Shown one piece after another: positions 20,885 to 31,365 of a stretch of 64,000 nucleotides of DNA (position 1 is its first letter; every line of letters begins with the position of its first letter). A program made the position numbers and the translations under genes. Below the pieces are notes generated by a model that worked only from the letters and a program-made list of their open reading frames with translations, ran no database searches and had not been told where the DNA came from. Source of the DNA: Gryganskiella cystojenkinii (taxonomy: Eukaryota; Mortierellomycota; Mortierellomycetes; Mortierellales; Mortierellaceae); contig JAAAIG010000050.1 in NCBI GenBank assembly GCA_015852425.1, positions 18,708 to 82,707 of the forward strand. The letters are read 5' to 3'.

Positions 20885-22894
20885 ATGTCTTATTTCAAGA
20901 GACCTCAAGAATACTACAGGAAGACTCAGTGGACTTACCCAGGTACAACTTGCCGCTCATCCTCCCCTCTGCCTTTTCTCCACGAGTTTTCGGTCTGGAC
21001 TCAGGAAATTGCGTCGGAGATTCCCGACTTGACGTGATGGGGTTCTCGCTCTCTCTCTCTCGATGGAAGATTTTTGGACTAAAGTCTGCCGAGAAAAAGG
21101 ACTACCTCGAATCTCCCCTTGAGGACATTGCATAGCAACAAATACACCCACACACATACGCAAACAAGCCAATCGAGTCAGGGGAAGAGGCTAGTAAGAA
21201 TCATCGACACTCGGTATCGGACGACTGCAACACGCGACCATCGAACAAAGTCTTGAGAACCTGAACAGAAAAAAAAACGTGTAGACGGCCATACGAACAC
21301 AAAGCTCCACCTGGAAAAGCATAAACGAGAGCGACGACGATGTGGACTATGATTGAAAAAGATGGAAAAGAGTGAAAGAAATGGAGGAAGTCGCGACGTG
21401 ATCTCGACTTTCTCTTAACGAGAAGTTTCCGTTTCTTGGACAAAACATTCATATAGACGGTCTCCGTATTCGAGGATCGGTCATCCCCACGATCCTGCCC
21501 GATGTTCTCATCATCACATCCTTTACGGCTACGATCCAGCTCATTCAGTGGCTTAAAGTGTTCGGCCCTGACCTCTACATGCCCAACGTTATCGGTAACG
21601 AATCTAAGAAAACTGTGGTGACAGCATGCATGCAACGATCTCTATCCAGGGGTGAAAAATGACGTCATAACTGACAGTTTGATCCACACTTTTTTGTTTT
21701 GTTTCTTTAGCGGGTGCGTTGTCCGTGGTGATCGGTTTGCTGTTGGCCTTCCGTACCAATACTGCTTATGATCGTTTCTGGGAGGGTCGTAAGCTTTGGT
21801 CCACGTTGGATGTTCAGATGCGCAACTTTTCGCGCATGATCTGGGTTGGCATGAAGGAGACCCCCCACGACATCAACGGATTCGTTGGTGGCCCCAGTAC
21901 TGCCTCTTTGACCGCTGCTCCCGGAAAGCCTGCGGCCGCTGCTCCTACCTCGCCTAGTGCTTCTTCTACCGGTGTTCATCTGTTTGGCCGTGGTGGCTCC
22001 AAGACCGCTTCTCGTGATGCTTCCAAGGTCAACTCGAATGCGACACTGTCCGAGACCGCTGGAGGCGTCTCTGCTATGCATCACCACCACCACGCGGATG
22101 ATCACGAGAAGGTCCTTGTGATCAAGCTCTTGCTTGCCTACGCTGTCTCAGTCAAGCACCACTTGCGTCAGGAATTCGGTACCCGTTACTATGATTTGGA
22201 ATATTTGCTCCCCGAGGGTTTCGTTCCCTGTGCGGCCACGGATCGTGTCGAGATCAAGGTTCAACAGCAAGATAAGGCTCTTGGTGATCGGTTCAGACAT
22301 TACAACGAGGAGCCTTGGACCATCCAATCCGGCAACGAGGACGGTCAGATGTCATTGCCCTTGGAGATTGCTTATGCATTGTCGCTCTGGGTCATTGGCG
22401 AGGCTCGTGGTGGAAGAATCGAAGGTTCCTTGATTGGAAACCTTTTGGGAGCGATCAACACCATGACTGATATCTTTACAAACATGGAGCGTATTGTCTT
22501 TACACCTATTCCTCTTGCCTACAGTATTCACTTGTAAGGGTGCTTGAATTTTCTCTCTCAGGAATAGTCCAGTTGATGTATCAATGATATAGATTTCGGT
22601 TTTACTAACCTTTGTTATTCTCTGATGTGATCGTCATTTAGGCGTCAGGTCGTTTACTTGTACTGCTTGGCCTTGCCATTCACCTTCTTGAAGGAACTGG
22701 GATGGGGCACCGTGCCTTTGATGACTCTTGTTTCCTTCACGCTTTTTGGTATGGAAGGTATCGCGACCGAGATTCAGAATCCCTTCGGAAAGGATGCCAA
22801 TGACTTGCACATGGATGAGTACTGCCGTGACCTCAAGCGTGAGTTTGATTATCTCGTCAACCTTCGCAACACCGTTCCCGGTGCCCACAACTAA
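20885..22894 (+). CDS. Bestrophin/UPF0187-family anion channel
   Basis: Four exons: 20885-20942, 21457-21594, 21711-22533 and 22642-22894, joining in frame to 423 aa. Introns are 514, 116 and 108 bases; the first is long for this locus and its acceptor (CATATAG) was chosen because it alone continues the frame into R-G-S-V-I-P. Conserved family segments are R-I-R-G-S-V-I-P-T-I-L-P, A-F-R-T-N-T-A-Y-D-R-F-W-E-G-R at the end of TM2, and, across the last intron, R-Q-V-V-Y-L-Y-C-L-A-L-P-F with E-L-G-W-G-T and N-P-F-G-K-D-A-N-D-L. A Pro/Ala/Ser-rich insert with five His lies between TM2 and the next helix. The family forms chloride/bicarbonate channels; the membrane here cannot be told. Confidence 0.88.
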
Positions 22895-23161
22895 AAATGG
22901 AAGAGCTTGGGATTATCCTCTCTCTCTTTACCAGTTTTCGAACTTCTTATTATTAAACAAAAGTGTTTTTGTTCCCCAAAAATCACCCGCTGCTGGAAGG
23001 AAGGAAGATGGCTGACTTGTAATGCATTGTATTTTGTTTTTAATGTGTATCATTTAGAGAAAACGGTGGTATGCGTTTGTGGTATGTGGGTGGTGTGGAT
23101 CATGAATAGGTTATCTACAGTGAAAGGTAAACAAGTGTGCGAATAAGCTACCCCAGTTCAT

Positions 23162-24352
23162 TTATCCACGAGCGTTCTGTGGCATGGTGCCAGGTTCAGG
23201 ACGGTATTGAGTTGGTGCCGTAGGATTCTGAGGATAAGCCCCCAGTTCGACTCTTTCATCGTCCTCGTCATCATCGCTGTACATGCCCGCGCCGCTTCCT
23301 GTGGGTTGACCATCAAACCGTTCGTCTTCAAAGGAGACTCCGACACGAGACTGCATAAGAGCCGAGGAATGGGGACCATTCTCGGCCACGATCTCGTCAT
23401 CGTAATCTTCTCTGAGGGACATAAACCGCCCGTCGCCGCCGCCGCCTCTGTTGTTGCCTTTGAGGAGACCGCCAGCGGCCCCTCCAGCAATGAATTTCTT
23501 GTAACCTAAGAAACAGGCGCCGATAACACCCGCAAAGGCGACGATTCCGACGATACCGGAGCTGACAGCGAATCCTGCGGTGTGTGTTCCTGAGGGGACG
23601 GGTGTCTCTGTTGATGTAGGGGTTGAGGTCGCGGTAGTGATCTCTGCTGCTGTTGTTGTTGCTGATGCAGAAGATGATACCGATGTTGTCGTGACTGAAG
23701 AGGTGGGCAAAGCCGAGGAGACGGATGAACTCGTGGGTAAGGAGACCGGTCCGGTATGGTTCTTGCCATCGGGATCCTGATCGGGCAAGGCAGTCGGTGA
23801 TAACTCTCTCTCATAAAGGCCTGGTTTCGCGTCCAGGAACTGACCGACATACCTGACGGAGGCAAAAGAGCCTACCCAGGAGAGGACCTGAGACTGAATG
23901 GCGAAGTCGAATTCGTTGCATTGGTCGTCCAAAAAGAAGTTCAAACCGACTTCGGCATCCGTTGCAATGATGTTGGTGTAGTTCCGGACAGGGATGTCCG
24001 GGTTTGGGCCTGAGAGTGGGAGCTTAAAGTTGGAGAAGCACTCGTCGAGGTTGAGATGTTCAATGTAGGGGGTGTCCTGAGTCTGAAATGTAACCTCGAT
24101 CAGCGGGGCCGAAGCGGTGACATAGCTGACATCGCGACGGACCAAAGCAGGGATATTCTGTTCTTGTTGTTGTTGAAGAAGAGGAGCTGGAGCCGCAAAG
24201 GTGCTGTCTTTAAGGACGAGAGCTAAAGCGACGGTCATGGCGATGTTTCTCCAAGTCCATGGCGATGATCTTGATGGGGTTGATGATGTCGAAGGATTCC
24301 TTGTCCTTGAGGACTGGATTCCTGACGCTCCTGTCAGTCCTGCTGGTGCCAT
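23162..24352 (-). CDS. Single-pass membrane protein with Ser/Thr-rich stalk, unrecognised
   Basis: 396 aa, single exon. A 38-residue Ser/Arg-rich N-terminus precedes a hydrophobic signal (residues 39-53, A-M-T-V-A-L-A-L-V-L), with possible cleavage at A-P-A. V-R-R-D at 71-74 looks like a Kex2-type processing site. The ectodomain (75-200) has two cysteines and two N-glycosylation sequons, then a Ser/Thr-rich stalk (201-258) like those of fungal wall sensors. TM at about 261-283. The cytosolic tail is Gly-rich, then strongly acidic (D-D-D-E-D-D-E-R). The layout suggests a cell-surface sensor or wall-associated protein, but no WSC or other named domain is visible. An alternative start at Met39 would leave a cleaner signal peptide. 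Confidence 0.75.
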   Translation of the reverse strand: MAPAGLTGASGIQSSRTRNPSTSSTPSRSSPWTWRNIAMTVALALVLKDSTFAAPAPLLQQQQEQNIPALVRRDVSYVTASAPLIEVTFQTQDTPYIEHLNLDECFSNFKLPLSGPNPDIPVRNYTNIIATDAEVGLNFFLDDQCNEFDFAIQSQVLSWVGSFASVRYVGQFLDAKPGLYERELSPTALPDQDPDGKNHTGPVSLPTSSSVSSALPTSSVTTTSVSSSASATTTAAEITTATSTPTSTETPVPSGTHTAGFAVSSGIVGIVAFAGVIGACFLGYKKFIAGGAAGGLLKGNNRGGGGDGRFMSLREDYDDEIVAENGPHSSALMQSRVGVSFEDERFDGQPTGSGAGMYSDDDEDDERVELGAYPQNPTAPTQYRPEPGTMPQNARG

Positions 24353-25129
24353 GAGGTTGTGTGGTGTCTGAGTTGATGAATGTGAGTAAAGAACAAAAAA
24401 GAAAAAAAAGAAAGGAATGATGGTTTGTGATGATCAAAAAGGGACCAGAAGCAGTGGCCAGATAAATAAGTCGTCAATCTAAAAATACACACCAAGGATG
24501 CTTCGGACTCTCTGTCTTCGGCTGTGCACTGTCTTCGTTCTTTGTTCATTCCAAGTTGTTGATCTTATGCTTTATCGTGCACAGGTCTGGAACGACCTTT
24601 TTTGGGGTTCTGTAGAGGTAAATCCAGCGCCCACTTGCTCGAGGCGTTTGCCATTCCGACGTCTGTTTTGTTTCAACCAACGTCTATTTTATATTTCTCG
24701 GCGTGAATTGCTGGAGTTGGCAACCCGACAATAATCTGCACTTGCTGTTTTGTTCCAGATCTCGGAGCGAACCCCAAGAGCCAAAAATAATCATACTTTC
24801 TTATAAGGCGTTGGGCGAAATTTTGTCTTGGGGCTTGACATGTTCGTGCTCTCTCCAACGTCTATCTGTTTACTTAGGATTGATTACCCCAATGAGTCCC
24901 AAAAGTATGATAGCCTCAAAAAAGCTGCTGTCCGAGAAGATCACTGATCGGATAGCTAATTGACATTTGCCACCAAAAGTTTCACCCCCGTTTGACATTC
25001 AAAGTCCATGAACGCTCATTCGTGTATTACGTAAGTTTTTTAAAAAAATTCGGCTTTTAAAGGGTGAGCGTGGAATGACTTCAAGGAAGACCAGTACCGA
25101 AGGGAAGTATGGTCGCATCCAGGGTAGTC
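24353..25129. other. Intergenic region
   Basis: Promoter of the membrane protein at the left; otherwise only short open frames. A weak V-W-N-D-L-F-like match on the plus strand near 24590 was judged too thin to call. Confidence 0.45.
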
Positions 25130-25500
25130 CACGACCACTGCTTTATCGAAGAGTAAAATTGGGTCGTGCAAGCTTGTCGTCACTCCAGATGTACCCTTTG
25201 GCCCGGCTCTGGAGGCGATCCTGACATCTCTAAAGTCCTGGAGGCCAATGCGATCGTTGTTCCAGAGGATCTTCCCTAGGAAATAGTTCGCATCCTCTTG
25301 TATGACTCTGTGTCAAAGAGGAAACAGGCCGTCGTGTCAAGCCCAGCCGAGCGGTAGATACAGTACTCTGGGAAGGACTCAGTGAGTACCGGTCAAAAAT
25401 CCAGTGCGTGCAATAAGCTACGTCAGTGCCTTTGCTGTTCAGGCAGCCACCGAAAAAATCGCCACTGTTGCATCCGTCCTCTATTCCCAATTCGATCCAC
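25130..25500 (-). pseudogene. Relic of six-cysteine family, several frameshifts
   Basis: Reading down the minus strand in changing frames gives D-G-C-N-S-G, then P-E-Y-C-I-Y, G-L-D-T-T-A-C-F-L-F, V-I-Q-E-D-A-N-Y-F-L, K-I-L-W-N-N-D, I-A-S-R-A and A-K-G-Y-I-W-S-D-D. These follow the family order exactly. At least three frame changes are needed, so it cannot be expressed as one protein, and the last third is beyond recognition. The signal peptide region is not evident. Confidence 0.75.
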
Positions 25501-25643
25501 CTCCGTGATCGAAGAAGACGACAACAAGAATAAGAATAAGGCGTGTAGAGAAGAACTCGTGACTGAAGAATCTCGCGTCTTTCTCGCAACGCAACACAAT
25601 TTTTTGGCTATATTAAAGCTTTAATAATATCTAAAGTAGGGCG

Positions 25644-26216
25644 CTAACAAGCGTCCTGGAGAGGAGTGATCGTGTTTTCTATATCATAAGGGGTAAAGGC
25701 TGCAGAGAAAGTCTCGAGCTTGAACAAATATTTTCCTGGCAGATTGACATTCAGAGAATTGTGCTCGCCCGCAGCGATTGCGACTGCAAACGGAAAGCCG
25801 TCGGGCTTGTCCTTGTTATATATCCAACCTTTGGCCCAACCCGAGGTGGAATAGCCGTCCCCAACATTGTCCCCTCGGCGGAAGCCAAAGATGTTGTACC
25901 AGAGAACCAGATCTATGAAGTATCTGGCATCTTGCTGGATAACAGGGAGACCGAACTGGAAACAGGTGGTCAGGTTCATCCGATAAGCGTGGTACAGACA
26001 ATGTTGTTTAAACGGCTCGAGATCAATTTTGAAAACATTGTACCAACAGCCGCTCAGATCGGCTGGGTCATCTGTACACTTTGGCGTGGACGCGGTGGTG
26101 CTGCATCCCAGCCCAGCACCCTTCCAGACACTTTGGAACTTGACAGGACCATTTTCGGTGGCGGACAAAGCCAACGGAGCGATCGCCAAAACGGCAATGA
26201 AGGCAATCCTTAACAT
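25644..26216 (-). CDS. Six-cysteine small secreted protein, W-A-K-G subgroup
   Basis: 190 aa from the ATG at 26216, which opens the signal peptide MLRIAFIAVLAIAPLALSA. Cysteines lie in L-G-C, P-K-C, S-G-C-W, Q-H-C-L-Y-H, T-T-C-F-Q-F and the terminal residue. The core has V-I-Q-Q-D-A-R-Y-F, W-Y-N-I-F-G-F and G-W-A-K-G-W-I-Y-N-K-D-K-P-D. The last motif is nearly the same as in the relic at 3478-3799, linking the two arms of the array. A leader intron may run 26217-26338 (GTAACC to CAAAG directly before the ATG). Confidence 0.88.
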   Translation of the reverse strand: MLRIAFIAVLAIAPLALSATENGPVKFQSVWKGAGLGCSTTASTPKCTDDPADLSGCWYNVFKIDLEPFKQHCLYHAYRMNLTTCFQFGLPVIQQDARYFIDLVLWYNIFGFRRGDNVGDGYSTSGWAKGWIYNKDKPDGFPFAVAIAAGEHNSLNVNLPGKYLFKLETFSAAFTPYDIENTITPLQDAC

Positions 26217-26954
26217 CTTTGAGGTTCGGATAATCAATTTTTATTACAAAAAAAATGGACGTGCCTTGATTAGCTGATACGGGATAGAGATGAAGCTCCA
26301 GGAGCAAAAACAGAGATCAGATTGGGAAGTATGGTTACCTTCGCAATGTGTTGTGTCAAAGGTGATGAGATGGCTCTGGGTGTAGATGAGTATGATACGT
26401 GGGGAGGAAAGAGATAGGGAGAGGGCTTTAGAGAAAGTGTTCCTGTTGCTGTTGTTATCTACATCCATCGTCTTTCTTTTTCCTTTTATACGCATCCAGA
26501 GCAGGAATCCTCCGACTAACGCTCTCGCCGGTTTCTAAGACAGTTGACCAGCGTCGGAGGCAACATTATCGGCTGCACGATATAGAATTATACTATTGCT
26601 CTACCATAGCCCCCCAGGCTATCGTTCTTTCACCTCCAGCACTTTGACCTCCTCAATCAGCCTCCTCTCCTATTCTTGAGACACAAGGCTCATTTGCGTC
26701 CTACTTCATGTCCCTTTTTACGGGATTTCGCTTTACTTTTGATGCCTCTCTAACTTTGCCCCCTTTCGCCACCACTGCCTCTTCTGTCATTCCCCTCTCG
26801 CCCCTTTCACTTCAGCTATTTCACCTTCCTTTTTATTGATGGCAAACACACGAACATCCAGACCAATGCATTAAACAATCGTGCTTCGTCGTTTTTTCCT
26901 TCTGTTTTAGGTTTCATTTTTTTGCACAGGAAAAAAACCTTTTGAAACGTATAT
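26217..26954. other. Promoter and intergenic region
   Basis: Contains the promoter and possible leader intron (26217-26338) of the copy at 25644. The remainder is T-rich with no coding signal. Confidence 0.45.
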
Positions 26955-27310
26955 CTAGCAAGAGTCGTTTTCCGAGCCAACTTAAGTTCTCAACGTCTGA
27001 CGGGACGCCGTCGAAGTGGAAGGTAGAGTCATTCGCAAAGTACCATACATTCCAGAGGCGACTGCCACGGTGCCACGGCAAATATTAATAGGTCGAGTAT
27101 ATCATTCTGGGCCATTCGCCCAGCCCTACATAGTATAACCAGTCCCGGTTACTCCGTACTGTAGCGAAATCCAAAGATATTGATAAAGATAACCTGCTCG
27201 CTCAAGCAGCCACCATTTGCCGCTTGACAAGAAAACCAAAGATAAAGCAGGTCATCACATTGATCATCCTTTCCATCTCCTTGATTACGTCTCCACACTG
27301 CTCTCGGCTA
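26955..27310 (-). pseudogene. Relic of six-cysteine family, stops and frameshifts
   Basis: On the minus strand the order is E-Q-C, R-M-I-N-V-M-T-C-F-I-F, E-Q-V-I-F-I-N-I-F-G-F, G-T-G-Y-T-M-stop-G-W-A-N-G, A-V-A-V-A-S-G, G-T-L-R-M-T-L-P-S, and an end N-D-S-C-stop at 26955. This is the C-terminal two-thirds of the family, closest to the intact neighbour at 27402. At least three in-frame stops and two frame changes show it is dead. The N-terminal third with the signal peptide and the first three cysteines is missing. Confidence 0.8.
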
Positions 27311-27401
27311 CAAGTGCATAAAAAGTTGTCGTGCCTTTATTCACTTGAGAGTGGCGGGCCTAGATATTCTTCCTTTCGTTTATGAATTGTTCACGGTGTA
27401 C

Positions 27402-27950
27402 CTAGCAAGTGTCCTTGAACGGGGTAATTATAGTTTCAACTTGGCTTGGCTGTGGCGTGGATTTCGAGGGCAGGGTCGTACCCAGAGAATCATGCTTTCC
27501 AGCGGCGATCGAGACAGCATAATAGCTCGAGTATTTGAAATCTGCGCTGTAGACCAAACCTTTAGCCCAACCCTTGACAGTATAACCTGCTCCCTCGTGT
27601 CCGATACGAAAGCCAAAGATGTTGCTTGTGATAACTTGCTCGATCATGTACCTACTGTCCTGCTGTTGGACAGGAGAATCAAAAACAAAACAGGTCGTGA
27701 TGTTCATACGACCCCCATGACTGACGCAGTATTCCATGAAGGGATCGAGATCCATCGTGAAATACGAGTAAGCGCAACCACCCATACCGTTGATAAGATC
27801 CACACAAGCTGGCGTATATGATGTCTGACGACATCCCAGTCCATCGGCCCTCCATATTTTCTGAAAGTTGACGGGCTCCGTTGCGGCGACCAAGGTAGCC
27901 AGAAGAGCGATCGCTAGAGCTACATTCGAGCGGATGAGAGAAAATATCAT
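27402..27950 (-). CDS. Six-cysteine small secreted protein, W-A-K-G subgroup
   Basis: 182 aa from the ATG at 27950. Signal peptide to about residue 23 (L-V-A-A). Cysteines lie in L-G-C, P-A-C, G-G-C-A-Y, E-Y-C, T-T-C-F-V-F and the terminal residue. The core has V-Q-Q-Q-D-S-R-Y, T-S-N-I-F-G-F and G-W-A-K-G-L-V-Y. The Y-A-V-S-I-A-A-G-K-H-D-S-L block is shared with the copies at 4364 and 29596. A leader intron precedes the ATG. Confidence 0.88.
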   Translation of the reverse strand: MIFSLIRSNVALAIALLATLVAATEPVNFQKIWRADGLGCRQTSYTPACVDLINGMGGCAYSYFTMDLDPFMEYCVSHGGRMNITTCFVFDSPVQQQDSRYMIEQVITSNIFGFRIGHEGAGYTVKGWAKGLVYSADFKYSSYYAVSIAAGKHDSLGTTLPSKSTPQPSQVETIITPFKDTC

Positions 27951-27963
27951 TGTTTGTGACAGG

Positions 27964-28068
27964 CTGTTTTTTTTTACAAGATGATAAACGGGTCCCAGTT
28001 AGTAAATCTACGATAATATAACCACAACAGAAGAAATACACGGGCATGAACGGAAGAAGGAAAGTTAC
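27964..28068 (-). other. 5'-leader intron of the family member at 27402
   Basis: On the minus strand GTAACT (28068) to AAACAG (27964), 105 bases, ending 13 bases before the ATG. Confidence 0.6.
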
Positions 28069-28380
28069 CGCTCAGGAGGATTGAAGTTGTAAGAAAGCAC
28101 AATCGACTGTGGAGGGGAAAGTGGAGAGGGAGTAACAGTTTCTGCTGAAGAGGAAAAAAGTGCTCGGTTGAAATGGAAGAGGGTGGTTTTTTTAAGAGAC
28201 TGGGGTGATCCCTGCTATTTTATTGCTTCCTCGTCAGAATAGAGAATTCTGCAAAACGACATCCGTCCAGTTTCGAGAACGACTATGTGGGGCTGAACCA
28301 TGCCCGCTGATGTCAGATTGAAGTGATAGCTGACAATGTCTCACAGCCTCTTATTATTTTACTCTGCTTTGGCCTCGTCT

Positions 28381-29290
28381 NNNNNNNNNNNNNNNNNNNN
28401 NNNNNNNNNNNNNNNNNNNNNNNNNNNNNNNNNNNNNNNNNNNNNNNNNNNNNNNNNNNNNNNNNNNNNNNNNNNNNNNNNNNNNNNNNNNNNNNNNNNN
28501 NNNNNNNNNNNNNNNNNNNNNNNNNNNNNNNNNNNNNNNNNNNNNNNNNNNNNNNNNNNNNNNNNNNNNNNNNNNNNNNNNNNNNNNNNNNNNNNNNNNN
28601 NNNNNNNNNNNNNNNNNNNNNNNNNNNNNNNNNNNNNNNNNNNNNNNNNNNNNNNNNNNNNNNNNNNNNNNNNNNNNNNNNNNNNNNNNNNNNNNNNNNN
28701 NNNNNNNNNNNNNNNNNNNNNNNNNNNNNNNNNNNNNNNNNNNNNNNNNNNNNNNNNNNNNNNNNNNNNNNNNNNNNNNNNNNNNNNNNNNNNNNNNNNN
28801 NNNNNNNNNNNNNNNNNNNNNNNNNNNNNNNNNNNNNNNNNNNNNNNNNNNNNNNNNNNNNNNNNNNNNNNNNNNNNNNNNNNNNNNNNNNNNNNNNNNN
28901 NNNNNNNNNNNNNNNNNNNNNNNNNNNNNNNNNNNNNNNNNNNNNNNNNNNNNNNNNNNNNNNNNNNNNNNNNNNNNNNNNNNNNNNNNNNNNNNNNNNN
29001 NNNNNNNNNNNNNNNNNNNNNNNNNNNNNNNNNNNNNNNNNNNNNNNNNNNNNNNNNNNNNNNNNNNNNNNNNNNNNNNNNNNNNNNNNNNNNNNNNNNN
29101 NNNNNNNNNNNNNNNNNNNNNNNNNNNNNNNNNNNNNNNNNNNNNNNNNNNNNNNNNNNNNNNNNNNNNNNNNNNNNNNNNNNNNNNNNNNNNNNNNNNN
29201 NNNNNNNNNNNNNNNNNNNNNNNNNNNNNNNNNNNNNNNNNNNNNNNNNNNNNNNNNNNNNNNNNNNNNNNNNNNNNNNNNNNNNNNNNN
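28381..29290. other. Assembly gap of 910 undetermined bases
   Basis: All bases are N. It lies between two intact copies of the six-cysteine family and is large enough to hide another copy. Apparent open frames across it are artefacts. Confidence 0.99.
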
Positions 29291-29595
29291 ACCCTCCCTT
29301 GTTTTTGTCTCTTTTACTTCTTTTGGCTTCTATCGCTCTTCATGAATGATAGATGCTCGTCTTTCATTTCAAAAATGACCTGGCTACACTTTGGCCGTGC
29401 TCAAAACAAACCTCTGCTCCATATTCCTCACAACTGTTATCGAACGGAACTCACACAAGAAACTAGTGGAATTGTAAGGCAAAGTCGCAACAACGTTTTC
29501 TTTTCTTTGCCATTACCCCTCACGAACATGGCTGTCTGTGCAAAATCGCACGCTTTCTATTTATCTTTACGTTTTGATTCTACGACTTCACAGGT
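29291..29595. other. Right flank of the gap
   Basis: About 300 bases between the gap and the next family copy. I see nothing recognisable. Confidence 0.5.
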
Positions 29596-30153
29596 CTAGC
29601 ATGTGGCCATAAAAGGCGTACGAAGCGAAGCCGTTTCGTTGGCAGGCCAGCTCAATGGCGTGAGAGGCAGTGTGGTATTCAGGGAATCGTGTTGTCCAGA
29701 GGCGATTGACAGTGCATAATAAGTGCCATATGTCCTTTCCTTGTTATAAATCCATCCTTTGGCCCAGCCCCTGGAAGCATAACCGGTTCCCTTGGGTGAA
29801 CGAAAACCGAAGGTGTCGTTCGTGAGGATCAGACCGAGCAAGTAATTTATGTCGTCCTTCAGAACAACACTACCGAAATTGAAGCAGGTTGTCATATTGA
29901 GACCACTCGTGTGGAACAGACAGTGCTCCACGGTCGGAATACTGGCATTATCAGTATTGAAGGTCAAATATGTGCAATTGCCTGTGGCGACACCTGTGTT
30001 GTTCATACAGTTAGGAGCGAAATCGTTGTTGTGGCATCCGAATCCGTCAGCTCTCCACATTTTCTGGAACAGAACAGGATCTGCCGCGGTGGCAAGAACA
30101 GCGAAAAGAGTGGTCGCCAGAGCAGCAATGGCGGCGAACGAGAAGACCTTCAT
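29596..30153 (-). CDS. Six-cysteine small secreted protein, heavily glycosylated type
   Basis: 185 aa from the ATG at 30153, chosen because it opens the signal peptide MKVFSFAAIAALATTLFA and follows a leader intron; the open frame upstream to 30438 is leader and intron. Cysteines lie in F-G-C-H, N-C-M, N-C-T-Y, E-H-C-L-F-H, T-T-C-F-N-F and the terminal residue. The core has T-N-D-T-F-G-F and G-W-A-K-G-W-I-Y-N-K-E. Seven N-x-S/T sequons make it the copy with most potential N-glycosylation. Confidence 0.9.
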   Translation of the reverse strand: MKVFSFAAIAALATTLFAVLATAADPVLFQKMWRADGFGCHNNDFAPNCMNNTGVATGNCTYLTFNTDNASIPTVEHCLFHTSGLNMTTCFNFGSVVLKDDINYLLGLILTNDTFGFRSPKGTGYASRGWAKGWIYNKERTYGTYYALSIASGQHDSLNTTLPLTPLSWPANETASLRTPFMATC

Positions 30154-30158
30154 GGAAA

Positions 30159-30266
30159 CTATTCGCGATAGCAAAAAAAATGTCGAGGTTCCCTTTGTTA
30201 AACATTGTGAGATCGAGGAGAACGAAAAGAACGAGAAGAGAGACAAGGGGATGAAGGTCAAATTAC
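30159..30266 (-). other. 5'-leader intron of the family member at 29596
   Basis: On the minus strand GTAATT (30266) to GCGAATAG (30159), 108 bases, ending 5 bases before the ATG. Confidence 0.65.
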
Positions 30267-30809
30267 CGTTTGGATGTGGAATTAAAGAGCGAGAAAGGGT
30301 TTGGTATGTGACACGGTCGTAGAAAGAGTGAGAAAGGCGTAAAACACTTGAGAAGTTGTGAGTTCCTTGCTGATGAGAATTCCCAAGCTTCCTTTTATGT
30401 TTATCACAGAATACACTTTCAGAATTGTGTCTTGTCACTCTGGTTGGTGATTGACTTCGTCTGTTATCTTGCTTGTTGGTTTAGCAGCCCCTCGGCTCTG
30501 ACTCTTTTTCCCTTTTGATAATCCAGCAGACAACTATTGTTCTGTTGCGTGCAGCCTCTTTCTTTTTCATGATCATTACAACGCTTTCATCTGTCTAATT
30601 TTGATTTCATTTTTCTTGCCCCTGGCGCCTCTTTCGCGATTTCCGCAACTCTCCCACTTTGGCGCAATATGACTTTACTCTTGTACGATTTACCGGTGCG
30701 GATCCTTCTTACCACTACTCCGCTCACTTTCTCTCTAAAAAAAGAAACCTCTCTCGAGTCGTACACTATTGTTGCGTCTTTTTTTATTCAATGTTGAAAC
30801 TAGTATCTG
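30267..30809. other. Promoter and intergenic region
   Basis: Promoter of the copy at 29596 and 3' flank of the next relic. Nothing else is recognised. Confidence 0.45.
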
Positions 30810-31365
30810 TCATTGTTCAGCAAAATGGATCAAGAGGAGAGCCTCTAAAGACATATCTCCTGTAATTCCTAATGTGTTGGAGGGGATCGTAGTGGTAAGA
30901 GAGCTCCACTGTCCATTCAGTATAGACATCCCAAAGGCAACGCCAGTGCCGTTCAACGGTTCAAACCGTCCATGGACTCAGCTTTGGTGGAAGGACCTGA
31001 TCCGTATATTTTGCGAAAGCCAAAGATATCGAACCAGAGCGTCAGCGCGACCAATTCATTTGAGTCGGCCCTGACCACATCCTGGTCGTATATGAAACAA
31101 GCTGCGAAGGGAATATCAATGGAGGGACCGAGACAGACAGTGCTCTTGATTATTGCCTTGAAGATCGCCACCAAATATCACGTAACCGCAATCACCTTGA
31201 AGGTGATAACTTCTTCCACAAGAAGAGCGTACACTCCGTTGTGGCATCCCTCGGGCTTTATCACGTTCAGGATGTTGCTGAGTTCAGGGGGAATATAAAT
31301 GGCGGTTGGTGGGGCAAGAAGAGTGGTTACTAAAGCGACCATGGTGGCCAAAGAACAACTATGTG
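30810..31365 (-). pseudogene. Relic of six-cysteine family, G-C-H-N-G subgroup, full length but frameshifted
   Basis: On the minus strand the hydrophobic signal region (A-T-M-V-A-L-V-T-T-L-L-A-P-P) comes first, then I-P-P-E-L, E-G-C-H-N-G-V-Y, and, after frame changes, G-Y-V-I-F-G-G-D-L-Q, Q-E-H-C, A-A-C-F-I-Y-D-Q, W-F-D-I-F-G-F, and later A-F-G-M-S-I-L-N-G-Q-W-S-S-L. The expected initiating ATG upstream of the signal is not present. At least two frameshifts lie between the 2nd and 5th cysteine positions and one after the F-G-F core, and the final cysteine is lost. It is closest to the copies at 33875 and 35319. A GTAATC donor near 31477 suggests the old leader intron. Confidence 0.8.

Noticed and set aside
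24498..24734. Plus-strand frame with L-Y-R-x-x-V-W-N-D-L-F, resembling the family core
   Set aside because: Only one short block matches; the expected following W-x-x-G block is not at the right distance and no cysteines fit. Too weak to call a relic.
28323..29349. Long open frames across the N block
   Set aside because: They consist almost entirely of undetermined bases and are artefacts.
30154..30438. 95-residue extension of the copy at 29596
   Set aside because: It spans a plausible leader intron and would bury the signal peptide inside the protein.
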